64,000 nucleotides of DNA from Nocardia sp. NBC_00508. GTDB lineage: Bacteria > Actinomycetota > Actinomycetes > Mycobacteriales > Mycobacteriaceae. A program made the translations under genes and the position numbers. Shown piece by piece: positions 16,429-25,128 of this stretch; position 1 is the first letter of the stretch, and each line of letters begins with the position of its first letter. The DNA is taken from the NCBI RefSeq assembly GCF_036346875.1, contig NZ_CP107852.1:5642001-5706000 (forward strand), given 5' to 3'. The notes below the pieces were generated by a model that was not told the DNA's origin, did no database searches, and saw only the letters and a list, made by a program, of their open reading frames with translations.

Positions 16429-18967
16429 CTGCGCTCATCGTCTCGTGTGGCACAGCGCCGCTCACGCCGTCCGAGCTCGGCGCCTCGCCGGCGGGCAGAT
16501 CGACGAGCATGGTCAATCCTCCACCCGGTGTCGGCTCGGCGTGCACCGTGCCGTCCATCGCCTCCACGAACCCGCGCACCACCGAGAGACCGAGCCCGAC
16601 GCCGGTGGTGTTGTCCCGGTCGCCGAGGCGCTGGAACGGCTCGAACAGTTGCTCCTCGGCGCCGGGCGGCACGCCGGGGCCGGTGTCGACGACGGTGATC
16701 GAGACGCGGTCGCCGGTGCGTTCGGCAGTCACCCGGACCGAGCTGTCGCGCGGTGCGTGCCGCAGCGCGTTGTCCAGCAGGTTGGCCAGCACCCGTTCCA
16801 GCAGGCCGCTGTCGGCGCGCACCGAGACGTCGCCGACTTCGACCTTGACCCGGTCCATCGCCGCGCGTCGCAGTCCCCGGGCGCCCATCCCGACGCTCAC
16901 CAGCGCCCGGTGCACCACTTCATCGAGGTACACCCGCCGCAGCTGCGGCGTGACCACACCGACGGCCAGCCGCGACGAGTCGAGCAGGTTGCCGACCAGC
17001 GCGGTGAGCTGATCCACCGACTCCTCGATCGTTTCCAGCAGTTCGGCGGTGTCTTCCGCGGAAAACTCGATGTCGTCGCTGCGCAGGCTGGAGACCGCCG
17101 CCTTGGCTCCGGCCAGCGGAGTGCGCAGATCATGGCTGACCGCCGAGAGCAGCGCCCGCCGCAGGCGGTCGGCCTCCAGCAGCGCCGCGGCGGCGCTGGC
17201 TTCCTCGGCCAGACGCGCCTGTCGCACCAGCCCCACGGCTTGGTTGGCCACCGCGTTGAGCACCGGCCGGTCGGCCGCCGCCAGCGGACGGCCGGCGAGC
17301 AGCAACCAGTGATGGGCGTCGCCCGCCTCGACCACGGTGTTCGCGTCCGAGGGCAGTCGTGGCGGATCGTCGCCGACCTCGGCCAGTATCCGGTCGCCTG
17401 CCACGAGACCGACCGCGCGCTGGGCGAAGGTCTCCCTGATCTGCTCGAGCAGCTTGGGCAGATCCGCACCGTGCAGGATGGCGCCGGAGAACATGGTCAG
17501 CAGCTCGGCTTGCCGAGAGGCCTTGCGCGCCTGTCTGGTTCGCTTCGAGGCCAGGTCGACCAGCGCGGCCACCGCGACGGCGACGATGAGCAGCACCACC
17601 ACGGTGATGAAGCTGTTCGGCTCGGCGATGGTCAGGCTGTAGCGCGGCGGCGCGAAGAACCAATTCAACAGCACACCGGACAGCAGCGCCGATAACGACG
17701 CGGGCACGATGCCGCCGAGCAGCGCCACCGCGACGACGCCGACCACGAACACCGCGCTGAGCCCGCCGAGATCCAGCATGTCGTCCAGGTACGCGGCACT
17801 GAGCGCGCACACCAGGACGGGCACGAGCACCGCGGCCAGCCACGCGGACACCGGGCGGCGCAGGCGCAGCGCAGGGGGACGGAAGCCGCGGTGGGCCTCC
17901 TCGTGCGTCACCATGTGGACGTCGATCTTGCCGGAGAGCTGCACCACCGTGGAGCCGATGCCCTCGTCGAACATCCGCGCCCAGCGCGAACGCCGCGACG
18001 TGCCGAGCACCAGCTGGGTCGCATTCGCATCGCGAGCGAATTCGAGCAGGGCAGTGGGCACGTCGTCGCCGGTGACGGTGTGCAGCGAGGCGTCCAGGCT
18101 GGCCGCGAGCTCGCGCAGCCGGGCCAGACGCTCGGTGGAGACCCCGGCCAGGCCGTCGCCGCGCACCACGTGCACCACCACCAGGTCGGCGCTGGCCTTG
18201 GTGGCGATGCGGCTGGCCCTGCGAACGATCGTCTCCGATTCCGGCCCGCCGGTCACCGCGACCACGACGCGCTCGCGCGCCTCCCACAGCTCGGTGATCT
18301 TGTGGTCGGCCCGGTACTTGGCGAGCGCCGCGTCGACCTGGTCGGCCAGCCACAGCAGCGCCAGTTCGCGCAGCGCGGTGAGGTTCCCCGGCCGGAAGTA
18401 GTTGCGCAGCGCCGCGTCGATCTTCTCGGCTGCGTACACGTTGCCGTGGGAAAGCCTGCGCCGCAATGCTTCCGGCGTGATGTCGACCAGCTCCACCTGG
18501 TCCGCGCCGCGCACCACCGCGTCCGGCAGGGTCTCGCGCTGCTGGATGCCGGTGATCTGTTCCACGACGTCGTTGAGGCTCTCCAGGTGCTGCACGTTGA
18601 CCGTGGAGATCACGTCGATGCCCGCGCCGAGCAGGTCGGCCACGTCCTGCCAGCGCTTCTCGTGCCTGCTGCCCGGCGTGTTGGTGTGCGCCAGCTCGTC
18701 GACCAGCACCACCGCGGGGGCGCGCCGCAGCACCGCCTCGACGTCGAGTTCGGCGAAGGTGCTGCCGCGATACTCGATGAACTTCGGCGGAATGCGTTCG
18801 ATGTCCTCCAGCAACCGCGCGGTCTTCTCCCTGCCGTGCGTTTCGACCACCGCGGCCACCACGTCGCGGCCACGCTCCAGCCGTCGGTGGGCCTCGCCCA
18901 GCATGGCGTAGGTCTTGCCGACTCCCGGCGCGGCGCCGAGGTAGATCCGCAACTGACCGCGTCTCAC
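16421..18967 (-). CDS. kdpD: KdpD, potassium/turgor sensor histidine kinase
   Basis: The 848-residue membrane kinase is of normal length. The N-terminal KdpD domain (about residues 1-210) has Walker A GAAPGVGKTYAM and DELAHTNTPGSRHEKRW. A universal-stress-protein domain follows (about 230-350), then four membrane helices (about 375-470), a GAF-like region (about 490-600) and the kinase core. H-box SHDLRTPLAGAK, N-box NLLDNALRHAP and G-boxes DTGPGVPPG and GVGLGLSVV are intact, so it should autophosphorylate and act on KdpE. GTG 18967 begins the conserved RRGQLRIYLG. kdpDE is convergent with nothing and divergent from kdpFABC, an arrangement seen in other actinobacteria. Confidence 0.96.
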   Translation of the reverse strand: MRRGQLRIYLGAAPGVGKTYAMLGEAHRRLERGRDVVAAVVETHGREKTARLLEDIERIPPKFIEYRGSTFAELDVEAVLRRAPAVVLVDELAHTNTPGSRHEKRWQDVADLLGAGIDVISTVNVQHLESLNDVVEQITGIQQRETLPDAVVRGADQVELVDITPEALRRRLSHGNVYAAEKIDAALRNYFRPGNLTALRELALLWLADQVDAALAKYRADHKITELWEARERVVVAVTGGPESETIVRRASRIATKASADLVVVHVVRGDGLAGVSTERLARLRELAASLDASLHTVTGDDVPTALLEFARDANATQLVLGTSRRSRWARMFDEGIGSTVVQLSGKIDVHMVTHEEAHRGFRPPALRLRRPVSAWLAAVLVPVLVCALSAAYLDDMLDLGGLSAVFVVGVVAVALLGGIVPASLSALLSGVLLNWFFAPPRYSLTIAEPNSFITVVVLLIVAVAVAALVDLASKRTRQARKASRQAELLTMFSGAILHGADLPKLLEQIRETFAQRAVGLVAGDRILAEVGDDPPRLPSDANTVVEAGDAHHWLLLAGRPLAAADRPVLNAVANQAVGLVRQARLAEEASAAAALLEADRLRRALLSAVSHDLRTPLAGAKAAVSSLRSDDIEFSAEDTAELLETIEESVDQLTALVGNLLDSSRLAVGVVTPQLRRVYLDEVVHRALVSVGMGARGLRRAAMDRVKVEVGDVSVRADSGLLERVLANLLDNALRHAPRDSSVRVTAERTGDRVSITVVDTGPGVPPGAEEQLFEPFQRLGDRDNTTGVGLGLSVVRGFVEAMDGTVHAEPTPGGGLTMLVDLPAGEAPSSDGVSGAVPHETMSAGE

Positions 18968-19069
18968 GCGTTCATCATCGCGCGTCGCGCCTCTCCGGCC
19001 CAGCGGACCCCGGCCGATCCGAAGTGCTGTGCGGGTACCCGCGCATCCCTCCCCAGATCTGCTCGTAGG

Positions 19070-19195
19070 TCACCGCCGCGCACCCTCCAGTTCGATTACG
19101 ACAGGTTGGGAGTACCGCGCTTGTTCACGCGTCGCGAGCGTGCGGATGATCAGCGCGCAGCAGACGAATCCGACGACAATGGCTACTGCCGACAT
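19070..19195 (-). CDS. 41-residue single-pass membrane peptide beside kdp
   Basis: The peptide MSAVAIVVGFVCCALIIRT plus a basic tail has one membrane helix (about residues 2-19). Its ribosome binding site is clear (AGAGGA, 6-7 nt before the ATG at 19195). It lies 102 bp upstream of kdpD on the same strand and shares the divergent control region with kdpFABC. A small regulatory or assembly peptide of the Kdp system is possible but inferred from location only. Confidence 0.6.
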   Translation of the reverse strand: MSAVAIVVGFVCCALIIRTLATREQARYSQPVVIELEGARR

Positions 19196-19490
19196 GACGA
19201 TCCTCTCTTCCCTCCCCAGCGGATGACACCGGTCGCGTTGGAGTCCTCCGCCTGGCCGGCTCTCCACTTCTACCTTCGTAGCGGGTGCCGACCTCGATCT
19301 TTACGGTGTGTTGACAGTTCGGCCGCGTACTTTGACGCGATACTTGCGGCGTTGTCCGGCGTGTCAATGAACCGCAAATGCCGAGGACCCGGGCGTCAAG
19401 AAGTCGTCAGGAAGCCGTCGAGACAGCCGTGTGGACGCTTCACTCGCTCTGACGCGCCGAACCTGGCGCGCGGATGGAGGTTGACGAGTC
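19196..19490. promoter_or_regulatory. Divergent kdp control region
   Basis: This 295-bp gap separates the minus-strand membrane peptide and kdpDE from the kdpFABC operon. TTGACA (19311-19316) is a candidate -35. Nearby, GCCGC and GCGGC (about 19322-19350) flank a direct repeat of GCGTACTTT and GCGATACTT, a plausible KdpE target. No -10 with ideal spacing was found, so activator dependence would fit. The assignment rests on position and repeat structure only. Confidence 0.35.
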
Positions 19491-19574
19491 ATGTCGGTCG
19501 TGGTGTTCACGGCGCTCACCATCGCGGTGTTCGCGCTGTTGGGACTGGTACAGCGCGGGGTGGAGAAGCTGTGA
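19491..19574 (+). CDS. 27-residue membrane micropeptide leading the kdp operon
   Basis: The peptide MSVVVFTALTIAVFALLGL followed by VQRGVEKL is a single membrane helix with a basic C-terminus. GGAGG lies about 12 nt before the ATG. Its stop overlaps the GTG of kdpF (GTGA), so it is the first translated unit of kdpFABC. It is distinct from KdpF itself, which follows. A structural or regulatory role in the Kdp complex is inferred from tight coupling. Confidence 0.65.
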   Translation: MSVVVFTALTIAVFALLGLVQRGVEKL

Positions 19575-19657
19575 CCGCGAATCTGATCGGTCTGGTTCTC
19601 GCTGTCGGTGTCGCGATCTATCTCGTCGCGGCGCTGCTGTTCCCCGAGAGGTTCTGA
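19571..19657 (+). CDS. kdpF: KdpF, small subunit of the potassium-transporting ATPase
   Basis: The 28-residue single-helix peptide TANLIGLVLAVGVAIYLV continues to LLFPERF, matching the usual KdpF length and end. KdpF stabilises the KdpABC complex in E. coli. It starts at GTG 19571, overlapping the preceding micropeptide by 4 bp, and its TGA is followed without a gap by the GTG of kdpA. Confidence 0.85.
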   Translation: MTANLIGLVLAVGVAIYLVAALLFPERF

Positions 19658-21328
19658 GTGAGCACGACAACCGCGGGGATCGCCTTCGTGGCCTCCCTGG
19701 TCCTGGCGCTCGCGCTGGTGCACGTACCGCTGGGCGACTACATGTACCGGGTCTACGAGGGCCGCAAGCATTCTCGCGCCGAGCGCCTCATCTATCGCGC
19801 GATCGGCGCGCAACCCGAAGTCGAGCAGACCTGGCCGGTGTACGCGCGCAGCGCGCTGGCCTTCTCGGCCATCGGCATTCTCTTCCTCTTCTTCTTCCAG
19901 CTGGTGCAGGGCAAACTGCCGCTGCACCTGAACGATCCGGCGACCGAGATGACGCCCGCGCTGGCCTGGAACACCGCGGTCAGCTTCGTGACGAACACGA
20001 ACTGGCAGAACTACTCCGGTGAATCGACCCAGGGGCATCTGGTGCAGATGGCCGGTCTCGCGGTGCAGAACTTCGTCTCTGCGGCGGTCGGCATGGCGGT
20101 GGCGGTCGCGCTGGTGCGCGGGTTCGCCCGCAGGCACACCGGCGACCTGGGCAACTTCTGGGTGGATCTGGTGCGCGGTACGCTGCGCATCCTGCTCCCG
20201 ATCGCGTTCGTGTCAGCGATCGTGCTTGTCGCGGGCGGCGTGATCCAGAACTTCCACCTGCACGATCAGGTGGCGCAGACGCTGAACGGCACCCAGCAGA
20301 CCATCACCGGCGGACCGGTCGCCAGCCAAGAGGTGATCAAGGAACTGGGCACCAACGGCGGCGGCTTCTACAACGCCAACTCGGCGCACCCCTTCGAGAA
20401 CCCGACCGCCTGGACCAACTGGCTGGAGATCTTTCTGCTGCTGGTGATCAGCTTCTCGCTGCCGCGCACCTTCGGCCGGATGGTGGGCAGCCGCAAACAG
20501 GGCTACGCGATCGTCGCGGTGATGGGGACGATCGCACTGCTCAGCGTGACGCTGACCAACCTGTTCCAGCTGCAGCACCACGGGACCGTGCCGACCGCGA
20601 TCGGCGCGTCGATGGAAGGCGTGGAACAGCGCTTCGGCGTGCCGGATTCGGCCACCTTCGCCGCCTCGACCACGCTGACCTCGACCGGCGCCGTCGACTC
20701 GTTCCACGACTCCTACACCAGCCTCGGCGGCATGATGCTGTTGTTCGACATGCAGCTGGGCGAGGTAGCGCCGGGCGGCGTGGGATCGGGCCTGTACGGC
20801 ATGCTGATCCTGGCGGTGATCACGGTGTTCGTCGCGGGCCTCATGGTCGGGCGCACACCGGAATACCTCGGCAAGAAGATCACGCCGCGTGAGATCAAGC
20901 TCGCCGCCTCGTACTTCCTGATCAGCCCGTTGATCGTGCTGGTCGGCACGGCCACTGCGATGGCGCTGCCCGGGCAACGGGCGGGCATGCTGAACTCCGG
21001 GCCGCACGGCCTGTCGGAAGTGCTGTACGCGTTCACGTCGGCGGCCAACAACAACGGCTCGGCGTTCGCGGGCCTGACCGGCAACACCGAGTGGTACAAC
21101 ACCGCGCTCGGCCTCGCCATGGTCTGCGGCCGCTTCCTGCCGATCATCTTCGTGCTCGCGCTGGCCGGTTCGCTGGCGCAGCAGGGCACCACCCCCGAGT
21201 CGATCGGCACCTTGCCGACGCACCGGCCGCAGTTCGTCGGCATGGTCGTCGGTGTGACGGTGATCCTGGTCGCGCTCACCTTCCTGCCCGCGCTCGCGCT
21301 CGGGCCGCTCGCCGAAGGAATCCACTGA
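19658..21328 (+). CDS. kdpA: KdpA, potassium-binding and translocating subunit
   Basis: The 556-residue polytopic protein carries K+-selectivity segments such as SFVTNTNWQNYSGE (about residue 110), GTNGGGFYNANSAHPFENPT (about 230) and TSAANNNGSAFAGLTGNTEW (about 460), all KdpA hallmarks. It forms the selectivity filter of the high-affinity K+ pump in the cytoplasmic membrane. Length agrees with E. coli KdpA (557). The GTG start abuts the kdpF stop, and kdpB begins one base after its stop. Confidence 0.98.
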   Translation: MSTTTAGIAFVASLVLALALVHVPLGDYMYRVYEGRKHSRAERLIYRAIGAQPEVEQTWPVYARSALAFSAIGILFLFFFQLVQGKLPLHLNDPATEMTPALAWNTAVSFVTNTNWQNYSGESTQGHLVQMAGLAVQNFVSAAVGMAVAVALVRGFARRHTGDLGNFWVDLVRGTLRILLPIAFVSAIVLVAGGVIQNFHLHDQVAQTLNGTQQTITGGPVASQEVIKELGTNGGGFYNANSAHPFENPTAWTNWLEIFLLLVISFSLPRTFGRMVGSRKQGYAIVAVMGTIALLSVTLTNLFQLQHHGTVPTAIGASMEGVEQRFGVPDSATFAASTTLTSTGAVDSFHDSYTSLGGMMLLFDMQLGEVAPGGVGSGLYGMLILAVITVFVAGLMVGRTPEYLGKKITPREIKLAASYFLISPLIVLVGTATAMALPGQRAGMLNSGPHGLSEVLYAFTSAANNNGSAFAGLTGNTEWYNTALGLAMVCGRFLPIIFVLALAGSLAQQGTTPESIGTLPTHRPQFVGMVVGVTVILVALTFLPALALGPLAEGIH

Positions 21329-21329
21329 C

Positions 21330-23486
21330 ATGTCCAGTCCCGTCATCGAAAAGAACGTCTCCGCGGAGCCCGAATCCCAGCGGCCGCGGCGGGGCAAGGG
21401 CGTCCAGGGCGGGGTACTCGACCCCAAGATGCTGCTGACCTCGTTGCCGGACGCGGTCCGCAAGCTCGATCCGCGCACGCTGTGGCGCAACCCTGTGATG
21501 CTGATCGTCGAACTGGGTGCGGTGTGGTCGGCCATCCTCGCGTTGGTGGATCCGAGCTTCTTCGCTTGGGCGATCGTCGTGTGGTTGTGGCTCACGGTGA
21601 TCTTCGCGAACCTGGCCGAGGCCGTCGCCGAAGGCCGGGGCAAGGCGCAGGCCGACACGCTGCGCAAGGCAAAGACCGACACGGTCGCGCGGCGGCTGGT
21701 CGACTGGGCGCCGGGCGCGCGGGCGGTCGAAGAGCGTGTCGGCGCACCGGAACTGCGTCCCGGTGATCACGTCGTGGTCGAAGCAGGCCAGGTCATCCCC
21801 GGCGACGGCGACGTGGTGGAGGGCATCGCCTCCGTGGACGAGTCGGCGATCACCGGCGAGTCCGCTCCCGTGATCCGGGAGTCCGGCGGCGACCGTTCCG
21901 CGGTCACCGGCGGCACCACCGTGCTGTCGGACCGGATCGTCGTGCGGATCACCCAGGAACCGGGTCAGAGCTTCATCGACAAGATGATCGCCCTGGTCGA
22001 GGGCGCGAGCAGGCAGAAGACGCCGAACGAGATCGCGCTGAACATCCTGCTGGCGGCGCTGACCATCATCTTCGTCTTCGCCGTCGTCACGGTGCAGCCG
22101 CTGGCGATCTTCAGCAAGGCGAACAACCCAGGGGTGCCGGACAGCTCGGCGCTGGACGTGCACGGCGTCACCGGCATCGTGCTGGTCTCGCTGCTGGTGT
22201 GCCTGATCCCGACGACCATCGGCGCGCTGCTGTCGGCCATCGGCATCGCGGGCATGGATCGGCTCGTGCAACGCAACGTGCTCGCCATGTCCGGCCGTGC
22301 CGTCGAGGCCGCGGGCGACGTGAATACGCTGCTGCTGGACAAGACCGGCACCATCACCCTCGGCAACCGACAGGCCGCCGACTTCGTCCCGGTCCCAGGC
22401 GTGAGCAAGGACGAATTGGCCGACGCCGCACAGCTTTCCAGCCTGGCCGACGAGACACCGGAAGGCCGCTCCATCGTCGTCTACGCCAAGCAGGCCCACG
22501 GGCTGCGTGAACGTACGCCGGGCGAGCTGACCCACGCGCACTGGGTCGAGTTCACCGCGCAGACCCGGATGTCCGGCGTCGATCTGGACGGCCGCCAGTT
22601 GCGCAAGGGTGCGGCGAGCGCGGTCACCGAATGGGTGCGCGGCAACGGCGGTGCGGTGCCCGGCGAACTCGGCGCGACCGTCGACGGCATCTCCGCCGCG
22701 GGCGGCACGCCGCTGGTCGTGGGCCAAGTGGTCGACGGCGCGGCGCGGGTGCTCGGCGTGATCCACCTCAAGGACGTGGTGAAGCAGGGCATGCGGGAGC
22801 GGTTCGACGAGATGCGCCGGATGGGCATCCGCACGGTGATGATCACCGGCGACAATCCGTTGACCGCCAAGGCGATCGCAGACGAAGCGGGCGTTGATGA
22901 CTTCCTCGCCGAGGCGACGCCGGAGGACAAGCTGGCGCTGATCAAGAAGGAGCAGGACGGCGGGCGCCTGGTCGCGATGACCGGCGACGGCACCAACGAC
23001 GCGCCCGCCCTGGCCCAGGCCGACGTGGGCGTCGCGATGAACACCGGCACCTCGGCGGCCAAAGAAGCGGGCAACATGGTCGATCTGGACTCCGATCCGA
23101 CCAAGTTGATCGAGATCGTGGAAATCGGCAAGCAGTTGCTGATCACCCGCGGCGCGCTCACCACGTTCTCCATCGCCAACGACATCGCCAAGTACTTCGC
23201 GATCATTCCCGCGCTGTTCGTGACGCTGTTCCCCGGCCTGGATCTGCTCAACGTCATGCGCCTGACCAGCCCGCAGTCGGCGATCCTGTCCGCGGTGATC
23301 TTCAACGCCGTCGTCATCATCGCGCTGATCCCGCTGGCGCTGCGCGGCGTGCGCTACCGGCCGTCGAACGCCTCGAAGCTGTTGAGCCGCAATCTGACCC
23401 TGTACGGGCTCGGCGGCATCATCGCGCCGTTCCTCGGCATCAAACTCATCGACCTCGTGGTCCAATTCCTCCCTGGGATGTCCTGA
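21330..23486 (+). CDS. kdpB: KdpB, P-type ATPase subunit
   Basis: The 718-residue catalytic subunit has the actuator motif SAITGESAPV, the phosphorylated aspartate in LLLDKTGTITLGNR, and the hinge motif GDGTNDAPALAQADVGVAM. The N-domain and seven membrane helices are in the expected order. It hydrolyses ATP to drive K+ uptake through KdpA. GAAGGA precedes the ATG at 21330. About 40 N-terminal residues precede the first helix, slightly longer than in E. coli. Confidence 0.98.
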   Translation: MSSPVIEKNVSAEPESQRPRRGKGVQGGVLDPKMLLTSLPDAVRKLDPRTLWRNPVMLIVELGAVWSAILALVDPSFFAWAIVVWLWLTVIFANLAEAVAEGRGKAQADTLRKAKTDTVARRLVDWAPGARAVEERVGAPELRPGDHVVVEAGQVIPGDGDVVEGIASVDESAITGESAPVIRESGGDRSAVTGGTTVLSDRIVVRITQEPGQSFIDKMIALVEGASRQKTPNEIALNILLAALTIIFVFAVVTVQPLAIFSKANNPGVPDSSALDVHGVTGIVLVSLLVCLIPTTIGALLSAIGIAGMDRLVQRNVLAMSGRAVEAAGDVNTLLLDKTGTITLGNRQAADFVPVPGVSKDELADAAQLSSLADETPEGRSIVVYAKQAHGLRERTPGELTHAHWVEFTAQTRMSGVDLDGRQLRKGAASAVTEWVRGNGGAVPGELGATVDGISAAGGTPLVVGQVVDGAARVLGVIHLKDVVKQGMRERFDEMRRMGIRTVMITGDNPLTAKAIADEAGVDDFLAEATPEDKLALIKKEQDGGRLVAMTGDGTNDAPALAQADVGVAMNTGTSAAKEAGNMVDLDSDPTKLIEIVEIGKQLLITRGALTTFSIANDIAKYFAIIPALFVTLFPGLDLLNVMRLTSPQSAILSAVIFNAVVIIALIPLALRGVRYRPSNASKLLSRNLTLYGLGGIIAPFLGIKLIDLVVQFLPGMS

Positions 23487-23487
23487 C

Positions 23488-24357
23488 ATGCGCTTCTCGA
23501 CTTTGATCCGGCAACATGTCGCCGCACTGCGCGCGCTGCTCGTGCTCACGGCGATCACCGGAATCGTGTATCCGCTGGCGGTTTTCGCGGTCGCGCAGCT
23601 GCCCGGACTGCGTGAGAAGGCGGAAGGCTCGCTGGTCGACGCGAACGCGGCGACCGTGGGCTCCAGCCTGATCGGGCAGTCGTTCACCGACTCCGACGGC
23701 GCCGCTCTGGTGCAGTACTTCCAGAGCCGCCCGTCCGCCGCAGGTGACGGGTACGACCCGCTGTCCACCGCGGCGAGCAATCTCGGCCCGGAGGACATCG
23801 TCGATACCGAGTCGCGCGAGAGCCTGCTGACGCTGGTGTGCACGCGGAGCGAGGAGGTCGGCGACCGTGAGGGGGCCGACGGCAGCCGCCCGTTCTGCAC
23901 GAAAGACGGTGTGGGCGCGGTGCTCTCGGTGATCGGTCCGCGCGACGCCGACGGCGGCGTGTCGCAGCCGGTGCAGGTGGTCAGCGTCAACGAGGCCTGC
24001 CCGGCGCGGCCGTTCCTCGACACCTACCGCGGGGTGCGGGTCGAATGCGCCCGGCCCGGGCAGGACTACTCGGTCGGTCGCATCGTGCCGATCCACGGCG
24101 AGGCATCCGCCGACCCGGCGGTGCCTGCCGACGCCGTCACGGCGAGCGGCAGCGGGCTGGACCCGAACATCTCCCCGGAGTACGCGGCCATCCAGGTGGC
24201 TCGCGTCGCGGAGGCACGCGGCGTGTCCGAGGAGCAGATGCGCGCTCTGGTGGACGAGCACACCGACGGCCGGACTCTGCGGTTCCTCGGCGAGCCGCGC
24301 GTGAATGTTCTCGAGCTGAACCTGGAGCTGGACCGCCGCTACCCGTACCGCGCCTGA
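23488..24357 (+). CDS. kdpC: KdpC, accessory subunit with a large insertion
   Basis: The 289-residue protein has the single N-terminal helix (about 15-37), then GSSLIGQSFT and YFQSRPSAAGDGYDP, and ends with SPEYAAIQVARVA and LNLELDRRYPYRA, all KdpC signatures. It is about 100 residues longer than E. coli KdpC. The extra segment (about residues 105-205) contains four cysteines and separates the two conserved halves. Being on the extracellular face, these cysteines may pair. It ends the kdpFABC run. Confidence 0.93.
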   Translation: MRFSTLIRQHVAALRALLVLTAITGIVYPLAVFAVAQLPGLREKAEGSLVDANAATVGSSLIGQSFTDSDGAALVQYFQSRPSAAGDGYDPLSTAASNLGPEDIVDTESRESLLTLVCTRSEEVGDREGADGSRPFCTKDGVGAVLSVIGPRDADGGVSQPVQVVSVNEACPARPFLDTYRGVRVECARPGQDYSVGRIVPIHGEASADPAVPADAVTASGSGLDPNISPEYAAIQVARVAEARGVSEEQMRALVDEHTDGRTLRFLGEPRVNVLELNLELDRRYPYRA

Positions 24358-24464
24358 TCGCCTCCCGGGCGCGCCGAGGTATTCAGCCCAGGGCGGATTC
24401 TCCAGCACGACAAGGGACTGCGCTGATGGTTGTGAGCGTGGTCCGAGCCACGAAAACCTTACGG

Positions 24465-24505
24465 CTGACGACTGCGGGCGACGTCGGGTCGTCCGCGGTC
24501 GTCAG
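24465..24505. terminator. Hairpin between convergent kdpC and the metallo-hydrolase gene
   Basis: CTGACGACTGCGGGC (24465-24479) pairs with GTCCGCGGTCGTCAG (24491-24505), 13 of 15 positions matching, with an 11-nt loop. It lies in the convergent gap after kdpC and includes the stop codon of the minus-strand gene. There is no T-tract, so it may slow polymerase or shield 3' ends rather than act as a classical terminator. Confidence 0.4.
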
Positions 24506-25128
24506 TGGCCGCGGGCGATCCACTCGGCCAACCCGGGTTTCTCGGCGCCGATGGTGGTGGAGTCGCCGTGGCCGGTGTACACGGTGGTCTCCTCCGGGAG
24601 AGTCAGCAGCCGGTCGCGGATCGACTCGATGATCGTTCCGAAATCCGAGAACGAGCGACCGGTCGCGCCGGGTCCGCCGGAAAACAGCGTGTCGCCGGTG
24701 AACACGGCCTTCGCCTGCGGTAAATGCAGCGAGACCGATCCGGGGGAGTGACCAGGCGTGTGCAGGATGCGGATTTCCATGCCCGCCAAGGGAATCCGCT
24801 CGCCGTCGGCGAGTGGCCGATACGCGGCTTCCGGATGGGTCATGCGCCACAGTGGCTCGTCGCCGGGGTGCAGCAGGATCGGTGCGTCCAAGCGTGTGGC
24901 GAGTTCGGGAGCGACCGTCACGTGGTCGTTGTGCCCGTGCGTGCACACGATCGCGCGGACCGTGCGGCCCGCCACCGCCGCGACGATCGGGGCTGCGTCG
25001 TGCGCGGCATCGATGACGACCACCTCGGCGTCGTCGCCGACCAGCCAGACGTTGTTGTCCACGTTCCAGGTGCCGCCGTCGAGGGTGAAGGTGCCGGAGG
25101 TGACCACGCGGTCGATGCGAGCGGTCAC
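24502..25128 (-). CDS. Metallo-beta-lactamase-fold hydrolase, likely mycothiol-linked
   Basis: The 208-residue protein has the metal motif THGHNDHV (about residue 58), then HTPGHSPGSVSLHL and FTGDTLFSGGPGATGR, as in glyoxalase II-like enzymes. Its GTG overlaps the stop of mscR (GTGA), so it is coupled to the formaldehyde dehydrogenase, as with Rv2259-Rv2260 in M. tuberculosis. Hydrolysis of the S-formylmycothiol product to formate and mycothiol is the likely role, inferred from this pairing. Confidence 0.85.
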   Translation of the reverse strand: MTARIDRVVTSGTFTLDGGTWNVDNNVWLVGDDAEVVVIDAAHDAAPIVAAVAGRTVRAIVCTHGHNDHVTVAPELATRLDAPILLHPGDEPLWRMTHPEAAYRPLADGERIPLAGMEIRILHTPGHSPGSVSLHLPQAKAVFTGDTLFSGGPGATGRSFSDFGTIIESIRDRLLTLPEETTVYTGHGDSTTIGAEKPGLAEWIARGH

